Shown: piece after piece, positions 1 through 8,456 of the stretch | Layout: every line of letters starts with the position of its first letter | Numbering within the stretch: the stretch's first letter is position 1 | DNA from: Pengzhenrongella frigida | Lineage (GTDB): Bacteria; Actinomycetota; Actinomycetes; Actinomycetales; Cellulomonadaceae | NCBI RefSeq assembly: GCF_004168625.1 | Contig: NZ_SDWW01000017.1 | Span: forward strand, 1-64,000 | Length of the DNA: 64,000 nucleotides | Direction: 5' to 3' | The notes under the pieces: model-generated | Told to the model about the DNA's origin: nothing | Seen by the model: only the letters and a program-made list of their open reading frames with translations | Database searches by the model: none | Translations under genes and position numbers: made by a program

Positions 1-4
1 GGGT

Positions 5-76
5 GGGGACTTCTACCTGGCCACCAGCGGGGACTTTCTACTGGCCACCTGCGGGGACTTTCTCATGGCCACGGAC
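5..76. repeat. Three 24-bp tandem repeats, probable end of an IS21-type insertion sequence
   Basis: Three direct units occupy 5-28, 29-52 and 53-76. The middle one begins GGGGACTTTCTACTGGCCAC. Read on the minus strand, the last unit runs into TGTGTCC near position 78, so the array looks like a left end beginning TGT followed by spaced internal repeats. Multiple terminal repeats and TG...CA ends are known for the IS21 family, and similar short repeats are seen at IS21-like ends in actinobacteria. No transposase gene lies inside the window; it would be to the left. The family assignment is inference. Confidence 0.5.
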
Positions 77-138
77 ACAGGGCCGGGTGAGCGAGTATCT
101 TGAGTTGACCACAGAGCCGACAAACAGATGGATGGCCA

Positions 139-1674
139 TTGCCCGGAAAAGACGCGCCGAGTCAGTTGGGCCAAGTTGTCGACGCAGGAGTGAACGAAAT
201 CGTCCGCCCGAGACAGTTGCTTCGTCGCGACCGGAGGACGGAATCGCTGCGGAGGTTCGGTGACGCGGGCGTGATTGCGGCCGTGCTGACGGTCTTCCTC
301 GTTCATTTCCGTCCGTGGCAGGGAGGGCTCCTGGAGGATTGGGGGCTTGCTCTCGCATGGGATCAGGAGGGTTTTGGCGGTTTCGTGTCTCGACTGCCCA
401 TGACTCTCGGTCGACCTCTTCACCTGTTGCCCCAATACATCGGCATGGCGATGTCGGACGGGGGCTTCGTCGGGCCGTATGCAGTTCTCGGCGCGGTCGC
501 CGTCGGCCAACTCCTGGCCGCCAGGTGGGCGGTCGCTCCGCTCACCAGTTTGCGCAGCCTTCAGTGGACCTTGGCGCTGGCCGTCGCGCTGCACCCGTGG
601 TGGGCGGCGGGCGACATTCTGAGGTTCCTGCCAGCGCAGGTTTCGGTACTTGCCTGCGTCGTCTGGTTCGGGGCGAGCATCCGCTACCTTGCGACTGGGA
701 GGTGGTATTGGGCGAGCGTGGTAGTCGCAGTGCCCTTATTTGGCCTTCTCGCGTACCAGGCACCGGCCGGGGCGTTGGTGATGGCTGCGGTGCTGATCGC
801 ACTGCTACGTGACACCTCGATACGACGTAGGATCACACTCGTCGCGCTCACCACCGCAGTGGTACTTGCCGTGGTGACCTGGTCTGTCGTGCTCGCGCCG
901 TTGTACTCCTCCGACTCGTACGAAGCGCAACTCGAGTCCCCGAGCATCGCGCTGGTGGCCTCCATCCGCGCGATCCTGCGCACCCTCGCTCTGAACGCAC
1001 CCACCGCGGTGGCTGCCCTCATCCTGGTTGGTGCCGGCGTGATCGCGCTCGGCTTTCGGCAGTCGCTGTCGGCGGTGCACGCGTGGCTTCTGCTCTTTGC
1101 TCTGGCAGCGACACCGTTGGCTGCCTTCACCTACGCGTCCCAGCTTGCGCACCTCAACGATCCGGAACGTGTTGCCCTGCCCGTCGGCTTCATGATCTGG
1201 GTTGTCGCGTGCTGCGCACTGCCGGCACTGAGCAGAGACCGTCAAGTTCGCCTCGCGGGGGTAGTCGCCGCGCTTGCGGGCACAGCGCTCGCGACGGTTG
1301 TCGGCTACGGCACCTGGACCACCTACGCGGCGTCGCAGGCCGTGCTAGTTGACTCCGTGCAGACGGTTCGCGAAGCTGTCCCGGAGAGCGCGCGCCTCGT
1401 TGTTTCGGATCCGAGTGGTCACTTCGGCGACATCTATACGCTGCTGCCGCCCCACCTCAATCTGGCGCTCGATGCCGAGTACGGTCCAGGCGCGGACGTC
1501 GAGCTCTGCACGCCCGCGGGAGTAGTGCGGGACCATCCGACGGCAGCCGTGTACCCGATCCCGACAACTCCGGGCTGTGGCGCGCTCCTGGATGGCATAG
1601 CGGTCACCTCTTTGGGGGCGCTCAAGACCTCCGAGGGGACTTTTGATGTCTTCGAGTTGCCGGCGCCAGAATAG
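139..1674 (+). CDS. Polytopic membrane protein, GT-C/GtrC-like
   Basis: A 511-residue protein with about ten hydrophobic segments between residues 40 and 420 and a soluble C-terminal part of about 90 residues. The first loop after the first membrane segment carries an acidic WGLALAWD region, where GT-C glycosyltransferases usually have their catalytic acid. No specific family motif is recognised. It converges on a GtrA gene and a GtrB-like GT2, so it could be the third member of a GtrA-GtrB-GtrC glycan-modification set, acting at the outer face of the membrane with a polyprenyl-linked sugar. The start is uncertain: TTG at 139 is the longest choice and GTG at 190 is an alternative. Base composition is AT-richer than the middle of the window. 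Confidence 0.7.
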   Translation: MPGKDAPSQLGQVVDAGVNEIVRPRQLLRRDRRTESLRRFGDAGVIAAVLTVFLVHFRPWQGGLLEDWGLALAWDQEGFGGFVSRLPMTLGRPLHLLPQYIGMAMSDGGFVGPYAVLGAVAVGQLLAARWAVAPLTSLRSLQWTLALAVALHPWWAAGDILRFLPAQVSVLACVVWFGASIRYLATGRWYWASVVVAVPLFGLLAYQAPAGALVMAAVLIALLRDTSIRRRITLVALTTAVVLAVVTWSVVLAPLYSSDSYEAQLESPSIALVASIRAILRTLALNAPTAVAALILVGAGVIALGFRQSLSAVHAWLLLFALAATPLAAFTYASQLAHLNDPERVALPVGFMIWVVACCALPALSRDRQVRLAGVVAALAGTALATVVGYGTWTTYAASQAVLVDSVQTVREAVPESARLVVSDPSGHFGDIYTLLPPHLNLALDAEYGPGADVELCTPAGVVRDHPTAAVYPIPTTPGCGALLDGIAVTSLGALKTSEGTFDVFELPAPE

Positions 1675-1773
1675 TCGGCGGACATGATGTCGGCCCTTTG
1701 GTGCTCGTCGAGGTCCCGATTGCGCACACACGCGGGCGTTTGGTGACCCGAGCCGTCTCGAGCTTTCGACCAT

Positions 1774-2217
1774 TCAGACCGTCAGCTGGCGCCGAAAAAT
1801 CAATCGATTGAGGAGAAGGTAGTTCCAGCAGGCGATGAGCACCATACAACTCACCTTCGCAATCAAGGGCCAGAGCCCCGCGGTGACTAGAGCATGGATG
1901 ACAAGCGAGGATGCCCCGACGTTGACGAGCGCGAGGGTCGCGTATGCGCCGAACTGACCTCCGATGGGCAAGTCATGGTCTCCGGCGAATGACCAGAGCC
2001 GGTAGCCGACGAAGCTAGTCGTCATCCCAACGAGGAAGCTCAGAGCATTTGCCGCGACGGGACCCATTCCGGCAAGCGCGAGGACCTGGAAGATGGCGAG
2101 CTCCAACAGGGCAGCCCCGCCACCGACCACGAGGAATCGTGCGACGGGCGGCCCGTGCAAGAAACGGAGCACCCTGCTCCGGATCCACCGAGATGGGCTG
2201 TCTTTGTTGGTCATCAT
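1774..2217 (-). CDS. GtrA family membrane protein
   Basis: A 147-residue protein with four predicted membrane helices and the usual GtrA features: FLVVGGGAALLELAIF at the start of helix 1, a TSFVGYRLWSF segment after helix 2, and an N-Y-L-L-L-N-R-L-I-F ending. GtrA proteins are thought to help flip polyprenyl-phosphate-linked glucose or related sugars. It is the last gene of the minus-strand operon, 37 bases after the GT2 stop, which fits the known GtrB-GtrA pairing. The ATG-ATG start follows a weak GAGGT sequence. Confidence 0.85.
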   Translation of the reverse strand: MMTNKDSPSRWIRSRVLRFLHGPPVARFLVVGGGAALLELAIFQVLALAGMGPVAANALSFLVGMTTSFVGYRLWSFAGDHDLPIGGQFGAYATLALVNVGASSLVIHALVTAGLWPLIAKVSCMVLIACWNYLLLNRLIFRRQLTV

Positions 2218-2254
2218 CGGTCACCGGACCTCTGCGAAGTGGTGCGGAAGCACA

Positions 2255-3334
2255 TCATCTACGGCCCGCGTGCGTGGCTCGGCCAGGCTGTTCGGGCTCG
2301 CCTGCACTGTTGGCTCCGCTGCGCAGACGGTCATCGGACGGCGCGTGGGGGTCGCGGGACACGCGTCTGGGGAGGGTTTCGCCCACAAGGATCTGCGGGC
2401 GGCGTTTGGCCTCGTCGAAGACGACCCCGAGATAGAGCCCGATCAGGCCAAGGGTGATCAATTGCATGCCCGACAGGAGGGCAACCATTACGACCAGGGT
2501 GGTCCAGCCTGCGGGAATATCTGCACCCGACAACCTCAGAACAAGGGACACGAGGCCGCTCAGGAGCCCCAGCGCCCCGACGACCAGGCCCAGCACGATG
2601 CCCAGGTGCAGGGGAGCTTTGCTGAAGGAGACGATGCCCGACGCGGCGAGCGAAAGACTGCGACCGAAGGAGTACTTGCTTCGCCCCGCCTGGCGGGCGG
2701 GTGCCTCGAATTCGAGCGTCGCGGTAGGGAGACCGAGCCAGGGGATCAAGCCGCGAAGGAATCGGTCGCTTTCGACGATCTCGTTGGAGAGGATGTTCAC
2801 GACTCGCGACGACATCAGACGGAAGTCTGCGCCACCCTGGACCATCTGAACCTTGGACAGGTGGCCCATGAGCCAGTAGAAGCCGCGTGACAGTGCTTGC
2901 GGCAGCCAACCTTGACCCTCTGTCTTCGATCGAATGGTCTGGACGACGTCGACCCCGGTCTCGAAGAGAGAGAGCATCTGCGGTATGAGTTCGGGCGGGT
3001 GCTGCAGATCACCGTCCATGGTGACCACTGCGTCGGCTGTGCTGCACTCCATACCGGCAATGAGTGACATCTGGTGCCCCGCACGTCGCAGGAGTAGCAC
3101 GGCACGGACCCGATCATCTGCTTCCACAAGCTCCCGGATCAAGAGCGCGGTGCCGTCGGAGCCGGGATCGACCACATATATCACCGACCACGAGTATCGG
3201 TCTTGAAGCGACTCCAGCACCTCGACCAAGGCCTTGTGAAAATGCTGGATTCCCTCTGCCTCGTTGTACAGGGGCACGATGACATCGAGGGTAGCTCGAA
3301 CCGGTGCCTGACCGTCGGGCGCTGAGGTTGTCAT
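2255..3334 (-). CDS. GtrB/DPM1-like polyprenyl-phosphate glycosyltransferase (GT2)
   Basis: A 359-residue GT2 enzyme. The N-terminal GT-A domain starts with DVIVPLYNEAEGI and carries the DXD-type motif in TMDGDLQHPPE (near residue 105). Two membrane helices follow at about residues 230-310 (LHLGIVLGLVVGALG and TTLVVMVALLSGMQLI), as in GtrB-type enzymes that load a sugar on undecaprenyl phosphate at the inner face of the membrane. It overlaps the upstream dehydratase gene by four bases and is followed by gtrA, which supports a lipid-linked sugar donor role. The sugar cannot be told from sequence. Confidence 0.87.
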   Translation of the reverse strand: MTTSAPDGQAPVRATLDVIVPLYNEAEGIQHFHKALVEVLESLQDRYSWSVIYVVDPGSDGTALLIRELVEADDRVRAVLLLRRAGHQMSLIAGMECSTADAVVTMDGDLQHPPELIPQMLSLFETGVDVVQTIRSKTEGQGWLPQALSRGFYWLMGHLSKVQMVQGGADFRLMSSRVVNILSNEIVESDRFLRGLIPWLGLPTATLEFEAPARQAGRSKYSFGRSLSLAASGIVSFSKAPLHLGIVLGLVVGALGLLSGLVSLVLRLSGADIPAGWTTLVVMVALLSGMQLITLGLIGLYLGVVFDEAKRRPQILVGETLPRRVSRDPHAPSDDRLRSGANSAGEPEQPGRATHAGRR

Positions 3335-4521
3335 ATCCGATCATCCAAACGACGGTCACTCGTGACGTGGTCAAATTCAGGAAGCGTGGCGTGAATGCGC
3401 TCGAGGAGGTCCTCGACGCTGGGTCCAGGCAGCTCGTTGCAGGCGCGTCCGATCCATTGGGCGACCTCGACGCACGCCCCTCGTGGTGGGGCGGCGGCAA
3501 TGATATCTACCGAAGGCAACCACGCCGAGCGTTGCTCGGCCGCGCCGATGAAGGACTCGGCGGCCTTTTCTCCGGCTGTATCCCGTGCTGTAACGAGAAT
3601 GCGGGCAACTGAACGGTCTTGATTCTGACCCTCCGCGTCGCTGGCCTCCACCTGACGCCAGGTCAGCCCCAACGCGCTGAGGATGCGCTTGAGTGCAACC
3701 GATAGCTCGACGGAATCGACCGCGCCGTCGGCCGGCACGACGATTGATCCTGGCGGAGCGACGGATGCGAGCATGCAGAGCTGCCCTGCCTCGACCGGTC
3801 GGACAAAATAGCGAGTGGTATCTGCGGGGACGGGCAGCGCGTGACCGCGTCCCAAGCGAATGAGCCAGCTCTCCAGGAGAGAGCCACTCGAGAACGCGAC
3901 GTTGGCAAACCGGGTGGTGTTGACCATCGGCAGTTCATGCTTCACGTACTCTTCCATGACGCGCTTGCTCGCGCCCATCAGGCTCGATGGGTCTGCAGCC
4001 TTGTCGGTCGATACCATGAAGAGGCGGCATGCGGGATTACTTTCAGCGGCGGCGCTCAGCGCCCGAAATGTGCCGTTGATGTTGACGTTCAGCATGTGGA
4101 GCGCTGACACGGGCTCTCGTTCAGTGCGCACGTGCTTTGCTGCGGCGAAAGCAAAGACCGCATCAAATGGGCCATCGTCGTGGACCACTCGGTTGAGAAG
4201 CGGGCTCGTCACGTCAACCAATCGCGGCTCAAACACCGTTTTTGCCGAAATTGCGCCTTCGGACCGAAGGTCGCGCACCAGTTCGGCGAGCCCATTTTCC
4301 CAGGTGTCGGCGACGACGACCTTCGCCGGCTCGAGCGCCAAGAGCAAGCGCAATGTCTGACCGCCGATGAAGCCGGCTCCACCTGTTATGAGGATGCGAG
4401 ATCCATGGTAAGCCTGGTAGATCTCGTCATTCATCGCAGACAATGCCGGCCCAAATACGGAGTCAGTTCGGCCGGTCACCGCCTGGCCGAGTGCGTTTAG
4501 GTCGGACGCTAGGGCTATCAC
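3331..4521 (-). CDS. WbpM/PglF-like nucleotide-sugar 4,6-dehydratase (SDR, soluble form)
   Basis: A 396-residue extended [19 protein letters not shown] is the NAD-binding glycine motif near residue 43. FAFAAAKHVRTEREP and VSTDKAADPSSLMGASKR match the FlaA1/WbpM/PglF group, in which Met replaces the usual catalytic Tyr of the YxxxK motif. TRYFVRPVEAGQLCMLA matches the later conserved block. These enzymes convert UDP-GlcNAc to a 4-keto-6-deoxy sugar. Unlike WbpM or PglF it has no membrane domain. GTG start in a GTGA overlap with the preceding gene. With the aminotransferase at 11.5 kb and acetyltransferase at 12.6 kb it could complete a bacillosamine-type route; substrate is inferred. Confidence 0.75.
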   Translation of the reverse strand: MIALASDLNALGQAVTGRTDSVFGPALSAMNDEIYQAYHGSRILITGGAGFIGGQTLRLLLALEPAKVVVADTWENGLAELVRDLRSEGAISAKTVFEPRLVDVTSPLLNRVVHDDGPFDAVFAFAAAKHVRTEREPVSALHMLNVNINGTFRALSAAAESNPACRLFMVSTDKAADPSSLMGASKRVMEEYVKHELPMVNTTRFANVAFSSGSLLESWLIRLGRGHALPVPADTTRYFVRPVEAGQLCMLASVAPPGSIVVPADGAVDSVELSVALKRILSALGLTWRQVEASDAEGQNQDRSVARILVTARDTAGEKAAESFIGAAEQRSAWLPSVDIIAAAPPRGACVEVAQWIGRACNELPGPSVEDLLERIHATLPEFDHVTSDRRLDDRI

Positions 4522-5366
4522 TTGTGCTCACCTTCAACGGAGTTTGCAGATCCCGATTGACCGCACATCAATTTCGCCAAGTCCGAAGGGGTGACCTGTT
4601 CGCAAAGCTGTGACGCTGCGAGCCATCGCTCGGGTGCCCCGATCACCACGGTTGGTGGTGACCCACGCAGGTCCTTCACTCGAATTGGCGAGTCAAGAAT
4701 CGCAATTGCCAACTCAACGGATTCGCCCATGCGGACTCCAATCCCCGAGCAGATGTTGAAGAGGCCGATCGGTCGATGTTTCGCTGCATACAAGATACTT
4801 GCAATGACAAAATCAGGGCGTACCCAATCGCGCACCGTGCCGGCCGACCATAGTTCGACATCCGTTCCTGACTTGCTTGCCAACGCCAACTTGTTTGATA
4901 TTTCGGCAAGTGGGCTTCCCTGCTGTGGGGGATTCGCTGCGACATTAAAAACCCGAAGAACGCTCGCACTTCCGGCCTCAAGCACAAGCGTCGTACCCGT
5001 GAGTTTCGATCGACCGTAGTCTGACTCGGGTGCGGGGACGCTCTCCTCGCGGCATATGCCGTCCGGCTGATTCGTTCCGTATTCCGCGGCAGACCCAAGG
5101 TGCACCAGATGGCCCCCCGTGTTAACGACCTGCTCAGCGAGAAGCCGGGGGAGATCAACGTTCAGCCGCTGCATTGTGTCGTGGTTCCCCACCCGGGCTC
5201 CGGCGACGTTGACGACCATCCGGTTGCGCCCCGCAAGGAGTGGTCGAAGAATCTCGCCGCGACTTGCGAGTACATCTCTTGCGGGCACTGCGACCAGGTT
5301 CGGAGCATGGTCGAGCAACTGTTTCCCGAACCACCCGGAAGCGCCTACGAGAACGATCTCGGTCAT
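4518..5366 (-). CDS. NAD-dependent epimerase/reductase (extended SDR)
   Basis: A 282-residue extended SDR. VLVGASGWFGKQLL is the dinucleotide-binding motif at the N-terminus, MVVNVAGARVG follows, and YGRSK near residue 118 is the YxxxK catalytic pair. The overall shape is similar to dTDP-4-dehydrorhamnose reductases and UDP-sugar 4-reductases, but the substrate is not determined. It is translationally coupled on both sides (ATGA with the nucleotidyltransferase, GTGA with the dehydratase), so it probably acts on the sugar nucleotide made by those neighbours. The codon use is clearly AT-richer than in the rest of the window. Confidence 0.75.
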   Translation of the reverse strand: MTEIVLVGASGWFGKQLLDHAPNLVAVPARDVLASRGEILRPLLAGRNRMVVNVAGARVGNHDTMQRLNVDLPRLLAEQVVNTGGHLVHLGSAAEYGTNQPDGICREESVPAPESDYGRSKLTGTTLVLEAGSASVLRVFNVAANPPQQGSPLAEISNKLALASKSGTDVELWSAGTVRDWVRPDFVIASILYAAKHRPIGLFNICSGIGVRMGESVELAIAILDSPIRVKDLRGSPPTVVIGAPERWLAASQLCEQVTPSDLAKLMCGQSGSANSVEGEHK

Positions 5367-6064
5367 ATCAGGCCACGCTCTAGAAGGTCATTCGCGGCGG
5401 CGAGATCCTCGACCCGTCCAAGATCCATCCAAAGGTCTGGCACGGTCCGACAGACCACACGCTCTCCACCGGCGGCGAGGTTCATCAAAAAATCTGGCAT
5501 ATCGACGCGCCCGGTCGGCAGCTGTCGGAGTGCCTTCCCGCTGATGACGTTGATTCCTGTGCTGAGCGTATTGAGCGTCGAGGGCTTCTCTTGGATGCCG
5601 ACCAGATTGCCCTGCTGATCTGCCATCACTACGCCGTAGTCGATTTTGACTTCACGCTCCACACACACCATCGCCGCGCTCGCACCACGTTCCTCGAACC
5701 AGTCCAGCAGTTCGCCCATATCGAGGGAAGTGAGAGTGTCGCCGTTGACGACGAGGACCGCGTCTTCGTCCGCGACGTCGAACGGAATGAGACGAAGTGC
5801 GCCCGCGGTTCCCAGCGGTTCATCTTCCCGCGTGTACTCGACGTGGACCCCATACTTGGTCCCGTCACCGATAACGGCTTCGACGAGGTGGCCTAGGTAG
5901 CCGAGACTGATCACCACCTTGTCGAGTCCCGCGTCGCGGAAGGATCTGAGGACGCGCTCGATGATCGACTCCGCGCCGAGCGGGATCAAAGGCTTGGGTA
6001 GAACGAAGGTGTAGGGGCGCAAGCGCGTCCCCGTCCCGCCCGCGAGAATGAAGCCGTACCGCAT
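5363..6064 (-). CDS. Sugar-1-phosphate nucleotidyltransferase (HddC/RmlA-like)
   Basis: A 233-residue NTP_transferase. The signature loop GGTGTRLRPYT followed by LPKPLIPLG lies at residues 9-27. LGTAGALR, VNGDT, DYGVV and QEKP follow in the usual order. It activates a sugar 1-phosphate with an NTP in the cytoplasm. The short length and STGINVISGKAL segment are closer to HddC or mannose-1-phosphate guanylyltransferase-like enzymes than to full RmlA. The start at 6064 is chosen over an ATG six codons upstream because AAGAGG lies just before it. It opens a coupled set with the two SDR genes. Confidence 0.8.
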   Translation of the reverse strand: MRYGFILAGGTGTRLRPYTFVLPKPLIPLGAESIIERVLRSFRDAGLDKVVISLGYLGHLVEAVIGDGTKYGVHVEYTREDEPLGTAGALRLIPFDVADEDAVLVVNGDTLTSLDMGELLDWFEERGASAAMVCVEREVKIDYGVVMADQQGNLVGIQEKPSTLNTLSTGINVISGKALRQLPTGRVDMPDFLMNLAAGGERVVCRTVPDLWMDLGRVEDLAAANDLLERGLI

Positions 6065-6111
6065 GTTTCCTCTTCGTCTCATTCGATTCCGCCTATCCCG
6101 TCTGGCATCCT

Positions 6112-7434
6112 TCAGCCCAGATCAAAGAGATCGAAGGCCAGGTCTGTGACGGCGTTCACGAACATGGGCTCCCGATTCAGTCCGAGTCTGCGCAGGCGTG
6201 AGCCAAGATCGGCGTTGAGGTAGGCAATTGGCTTTGCCGCAAGGGCTAGTTCACCCGCCTCAAGAAGGGCCTCCGCGTACTTTGCGCCGCTCCGGGACTC
6301 TCGAACGTACTCCCGTGCGCGATCGCCGCGGCGTCCTCGGTCGGCACCGTCATCCACGAGTATCCTGAGGGCAACTCGGACTCCCTCGAGCGCGTCCTGC
6401 GGGTCAACCTTGATCGCGACGTCATCCGGCAGTTCGGCGTAGTGCGCATGGTCAAAGACCACGACAGGGGTCCCCGAGATCAATTGAGTGAGCACTGAGG
6501 CTGATTGTCCCTCAAGGACCGGATCGCGGAGGGCTGCAGCTATGTCAGCGCGTGCGAGGATTTCCTGGAGCAGCGAGTCCGTAACGCGCCCGGTCATCGC
6601 GAACTGGTTCTGGAGACCAAGTGTCCGCGCCAGTCCGCCGAGCTCGGCGCGTGCGTCCTCCGTGGCTGGCCCAACCGCCCACAGATGGACATTCTCAGTG
6701 AGCACCGGGTCTTTGGCGATTGCCTCAAGAAGCAGATCGATCCGTCTATTGGCATTCGCCGCCCCCACGGTGACAAGTAGGAGCGCATCGTCCGGCAATT
6801 CGCTGATAAGTGCGGATGAGCTCGCGCGCTCATTCGACTCGAACCCGATGTGGGGTGAAGGCACAGGCAGTGGCGCGACCGTCACGTGGCCGAGCGTGAG
6901 CCCATCGACTCTTCGTGCATGCCAGACCGAGTGCACCACGGCGCCCAGACTTCCCTCTGCGGCAACATCGTCGAGGGGAACCTCCGCACAGAAGCGCAGC
7001 CACTCTGCCGCCCCACCGGGTGGAGACGCAGAGCGGAGGATCCCCGCTAGCTCGGGACCCCGCTCGAGCTCCACGCGCTCGACGAGGGCCTCAAGATCAT
7101 TGCCTTCGATGGCCACGAAGCGCACGAGGTTGGTCAGGGATGCATCGTGGAGGACGACCAGCCCGGGCAGGGAATGCGCGAGCGGCAAGATCCGAGAGTG
7201 CCACGGACTATCGCCGAGGACGTAGACCACAAGGTCGAACGCAGCGAGGGCGTTGACGACATCGGTGTTGGCCTCGGCGTAGGGACGCAGTGGGACCGAA
7301 CACGAGCGGTAGCTTTCTTCCGTAGGGCACCAAATCTCAAGGTCCCAATTCGAACGTAGTCCTGGAATCGCTTGGCTCATCACGTCCGCGATGGCGCTCT
7401 CGGGTGCCATTGGCATGACCATCGCGACCTTCAC
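6112..7434 (-). CDS. Glycosyltransferase family 4
   Basis: A 440-residue GT-B enzyme. The N-terminal half begins MKVAMVMPMAPESAIADVM, and the C-terminal donor-binding half has LLLVTVGAANANRRIDLLLEA and a SGTPVVVFDHAHYAELP segment where the GT4 EX7E region is expected. The second acidic residue is shifted, so this is a divergent family member. It would transfer a hexose or deoxyhexose in the cytoplasm to a lipid-linked glycan. GTG start in a GTGA overlap with the preceding GT4; a 48-base gap separates it from the nucleotidyltransferase downstream. Confidence 0.75.
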   Translation of the reverse strand: MKVAMVMPMAPESAIADVMSQAIPGLRSNWDLEIWCPTEESYRSCSVPLRPYAEANTDVVNALAAFDLVVYVLGDSPWHSRILPLAHSLPGLVVLHDASLTNLVRFVAIEGNDLEALVERVELERGPELAGILRSASPPGGAAEWLRFCAEVPLDDVAAEGSLGAVVHSVWHARRVDGLTLGHVTVAPLPVPSPHIGFESNERASSSALISELPDDALLLVTVGAANANRRIDLLLEAIAKDPVLTENVHLWAVGPATEDARAELGGLARTLGLQNQFAMTGRVTDSLLQEILARADIAAALRDPVLEGQSASVLTQLISGTPVVVFDHAHYAELPDDVAIKVDPQDALEGVRVALRILVDDGADRGRRGDRAREYVRESRSGAKYAEALLEAGELALAAKPIAYLNADLGSRLRRLGLNREPMFVNAVTDLAFDLFDLG

Positions 7435-8456
7435 CGCGTCAACTCCTCGATAACGTGGTGCCAGGATAGATCAAGGTTAATTGCTAGATCGTAGGCGGTC
7501 CGTCCCATCGAGGCCGCGCGTTCTCGATCGAGGGCGATCTCGTCAAATGCCATCGCGAGGGCCTTCGGCTCGGGTGCCGCTACGAGCCCGGTCTCCCCGT
7601 GTTTCACAAGCGTGAGCGTGCCGCCTGAGTCGGTCGCTGTGATTGATGGCTTGTTTGACATTGCAGCCTCGTAGCAGACGTATCCGTACGAGTCCTCGTC
7701 GATTGGTAGGTAGACCGATCCGATGCAGCGGGCCAGGAGGTCGATCTTCTCGTCCTCGGTAATGAATCGAGGAATCAACTCGACGCGGTCTTGGATTCCC
7801 GCTTTGTCGATTTCCCGGCGGATCTCGTCGAGATCCTCCGGCCTATCGGGTGCACCCGCCACCACTAGTCTGTATCCGGCCTGGGCATGCTGCATGGCTT
7901 GTATCGCAAGCCGTTGCCTTTTTCCGTCCGAGATGCGCCCGAGCGCGAGGATGAAGTCCTCTGCGACCTGTGTCTGGTGCTTCACCTCACTATGTGGCGG
8001 CGTCATCAGGACCGTGGCCTCAAGCCCCGTGCTTCGCTGCAACCTGTCAGCGATCATCGGAGATATTGCATAAAGGCGCGTCGCACTGGCGAAGGCTGCA
8101 CGATCGGCAGTGTGGATGGCCTCCACTACTGGGTCGAGGACGGGGTCCGGGGCCCAGCCGACCGGCGGTGGGTCGTATGCTTGCCGCAGTTGGTGGACCA
8201 GCCAGATCACCACGTCCGGGTGCGGTATCAAGTATGCCGGGAACTTCAGCCCGATAATTCGATCAACGTTCACCGCGTGTAGAAGCGTGGCTGCAATGAT
8301 GCCGTCCCGAATCTGTTCGGGCGTGTCCCCAAGGGGGAGTCGGAGTAGCTCCGCCTCATGGCCAGCACGGCGGAGTTCGACAACCAACCGCTCAGCGAGG
8401 AGTTCCGCTCCTCCTCGGACGAATGGCGCAGCGTTGTTGGCGACGAGGATCTTCAC
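7431..8456 (-). CDS. Glycosyltransferase family 4
   Basis: A 341-residue GT4. N-terminal MKILVANNAAPFVRGGAELLAERLV is the typical acceptor-side opening, FILALGRISDGKRQRLAIQAM begins the donor domain, and SYGYVCYEAAMSNKPSITATDSGG is the conserved acidic region near residues 255-280. It is a clear paralogue of the next gene upstream: both share LP-DEDSYGY and a DSGG...G-GL segment. GTGA overlap on both sides. Likely a hexosyl or rhamnosyl transferase for the polysaccharide repeat; specificity unknown. Confidence 0.85.
   Translation of the reverse strand: MKILVANNAAPFVRGGAELLAERLVVELRRAGHEAELLRLPLGDTPEQIRDGIIAATLLHAVNVDRIIGLKFPAYLIPHPDVVIWLVHQLRQAYDPPPVGWAPDPVLDPVVEAIHTADRAAFASATRLYAISPMIADRLQRSTGLEATVLMTPPHSEVKHQTQVAEDFILALGRISDGKRQRLAIQAMQHAQAGYRLVVAGAPDRPEDLDEIRREIDKAGIQDRVELIPRFITEDEKIDLLARCIGSVYLPIDEDSYGYVCYEAAMSNKPSITATDSGGTLTLVKHGETGLVAAPEPKALAMAFDEIALDRERAASMGRTAYDLAINLDLSWHHVIEELTR

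Noticed and set aside
1675-1773. Terminator hairpin between the GT-C-like gene and gtrA
   Set aside because: A near-palindrome around the sequence after the stop (GGACATGATGTC) lacks a convincing GC stem and a T tract.
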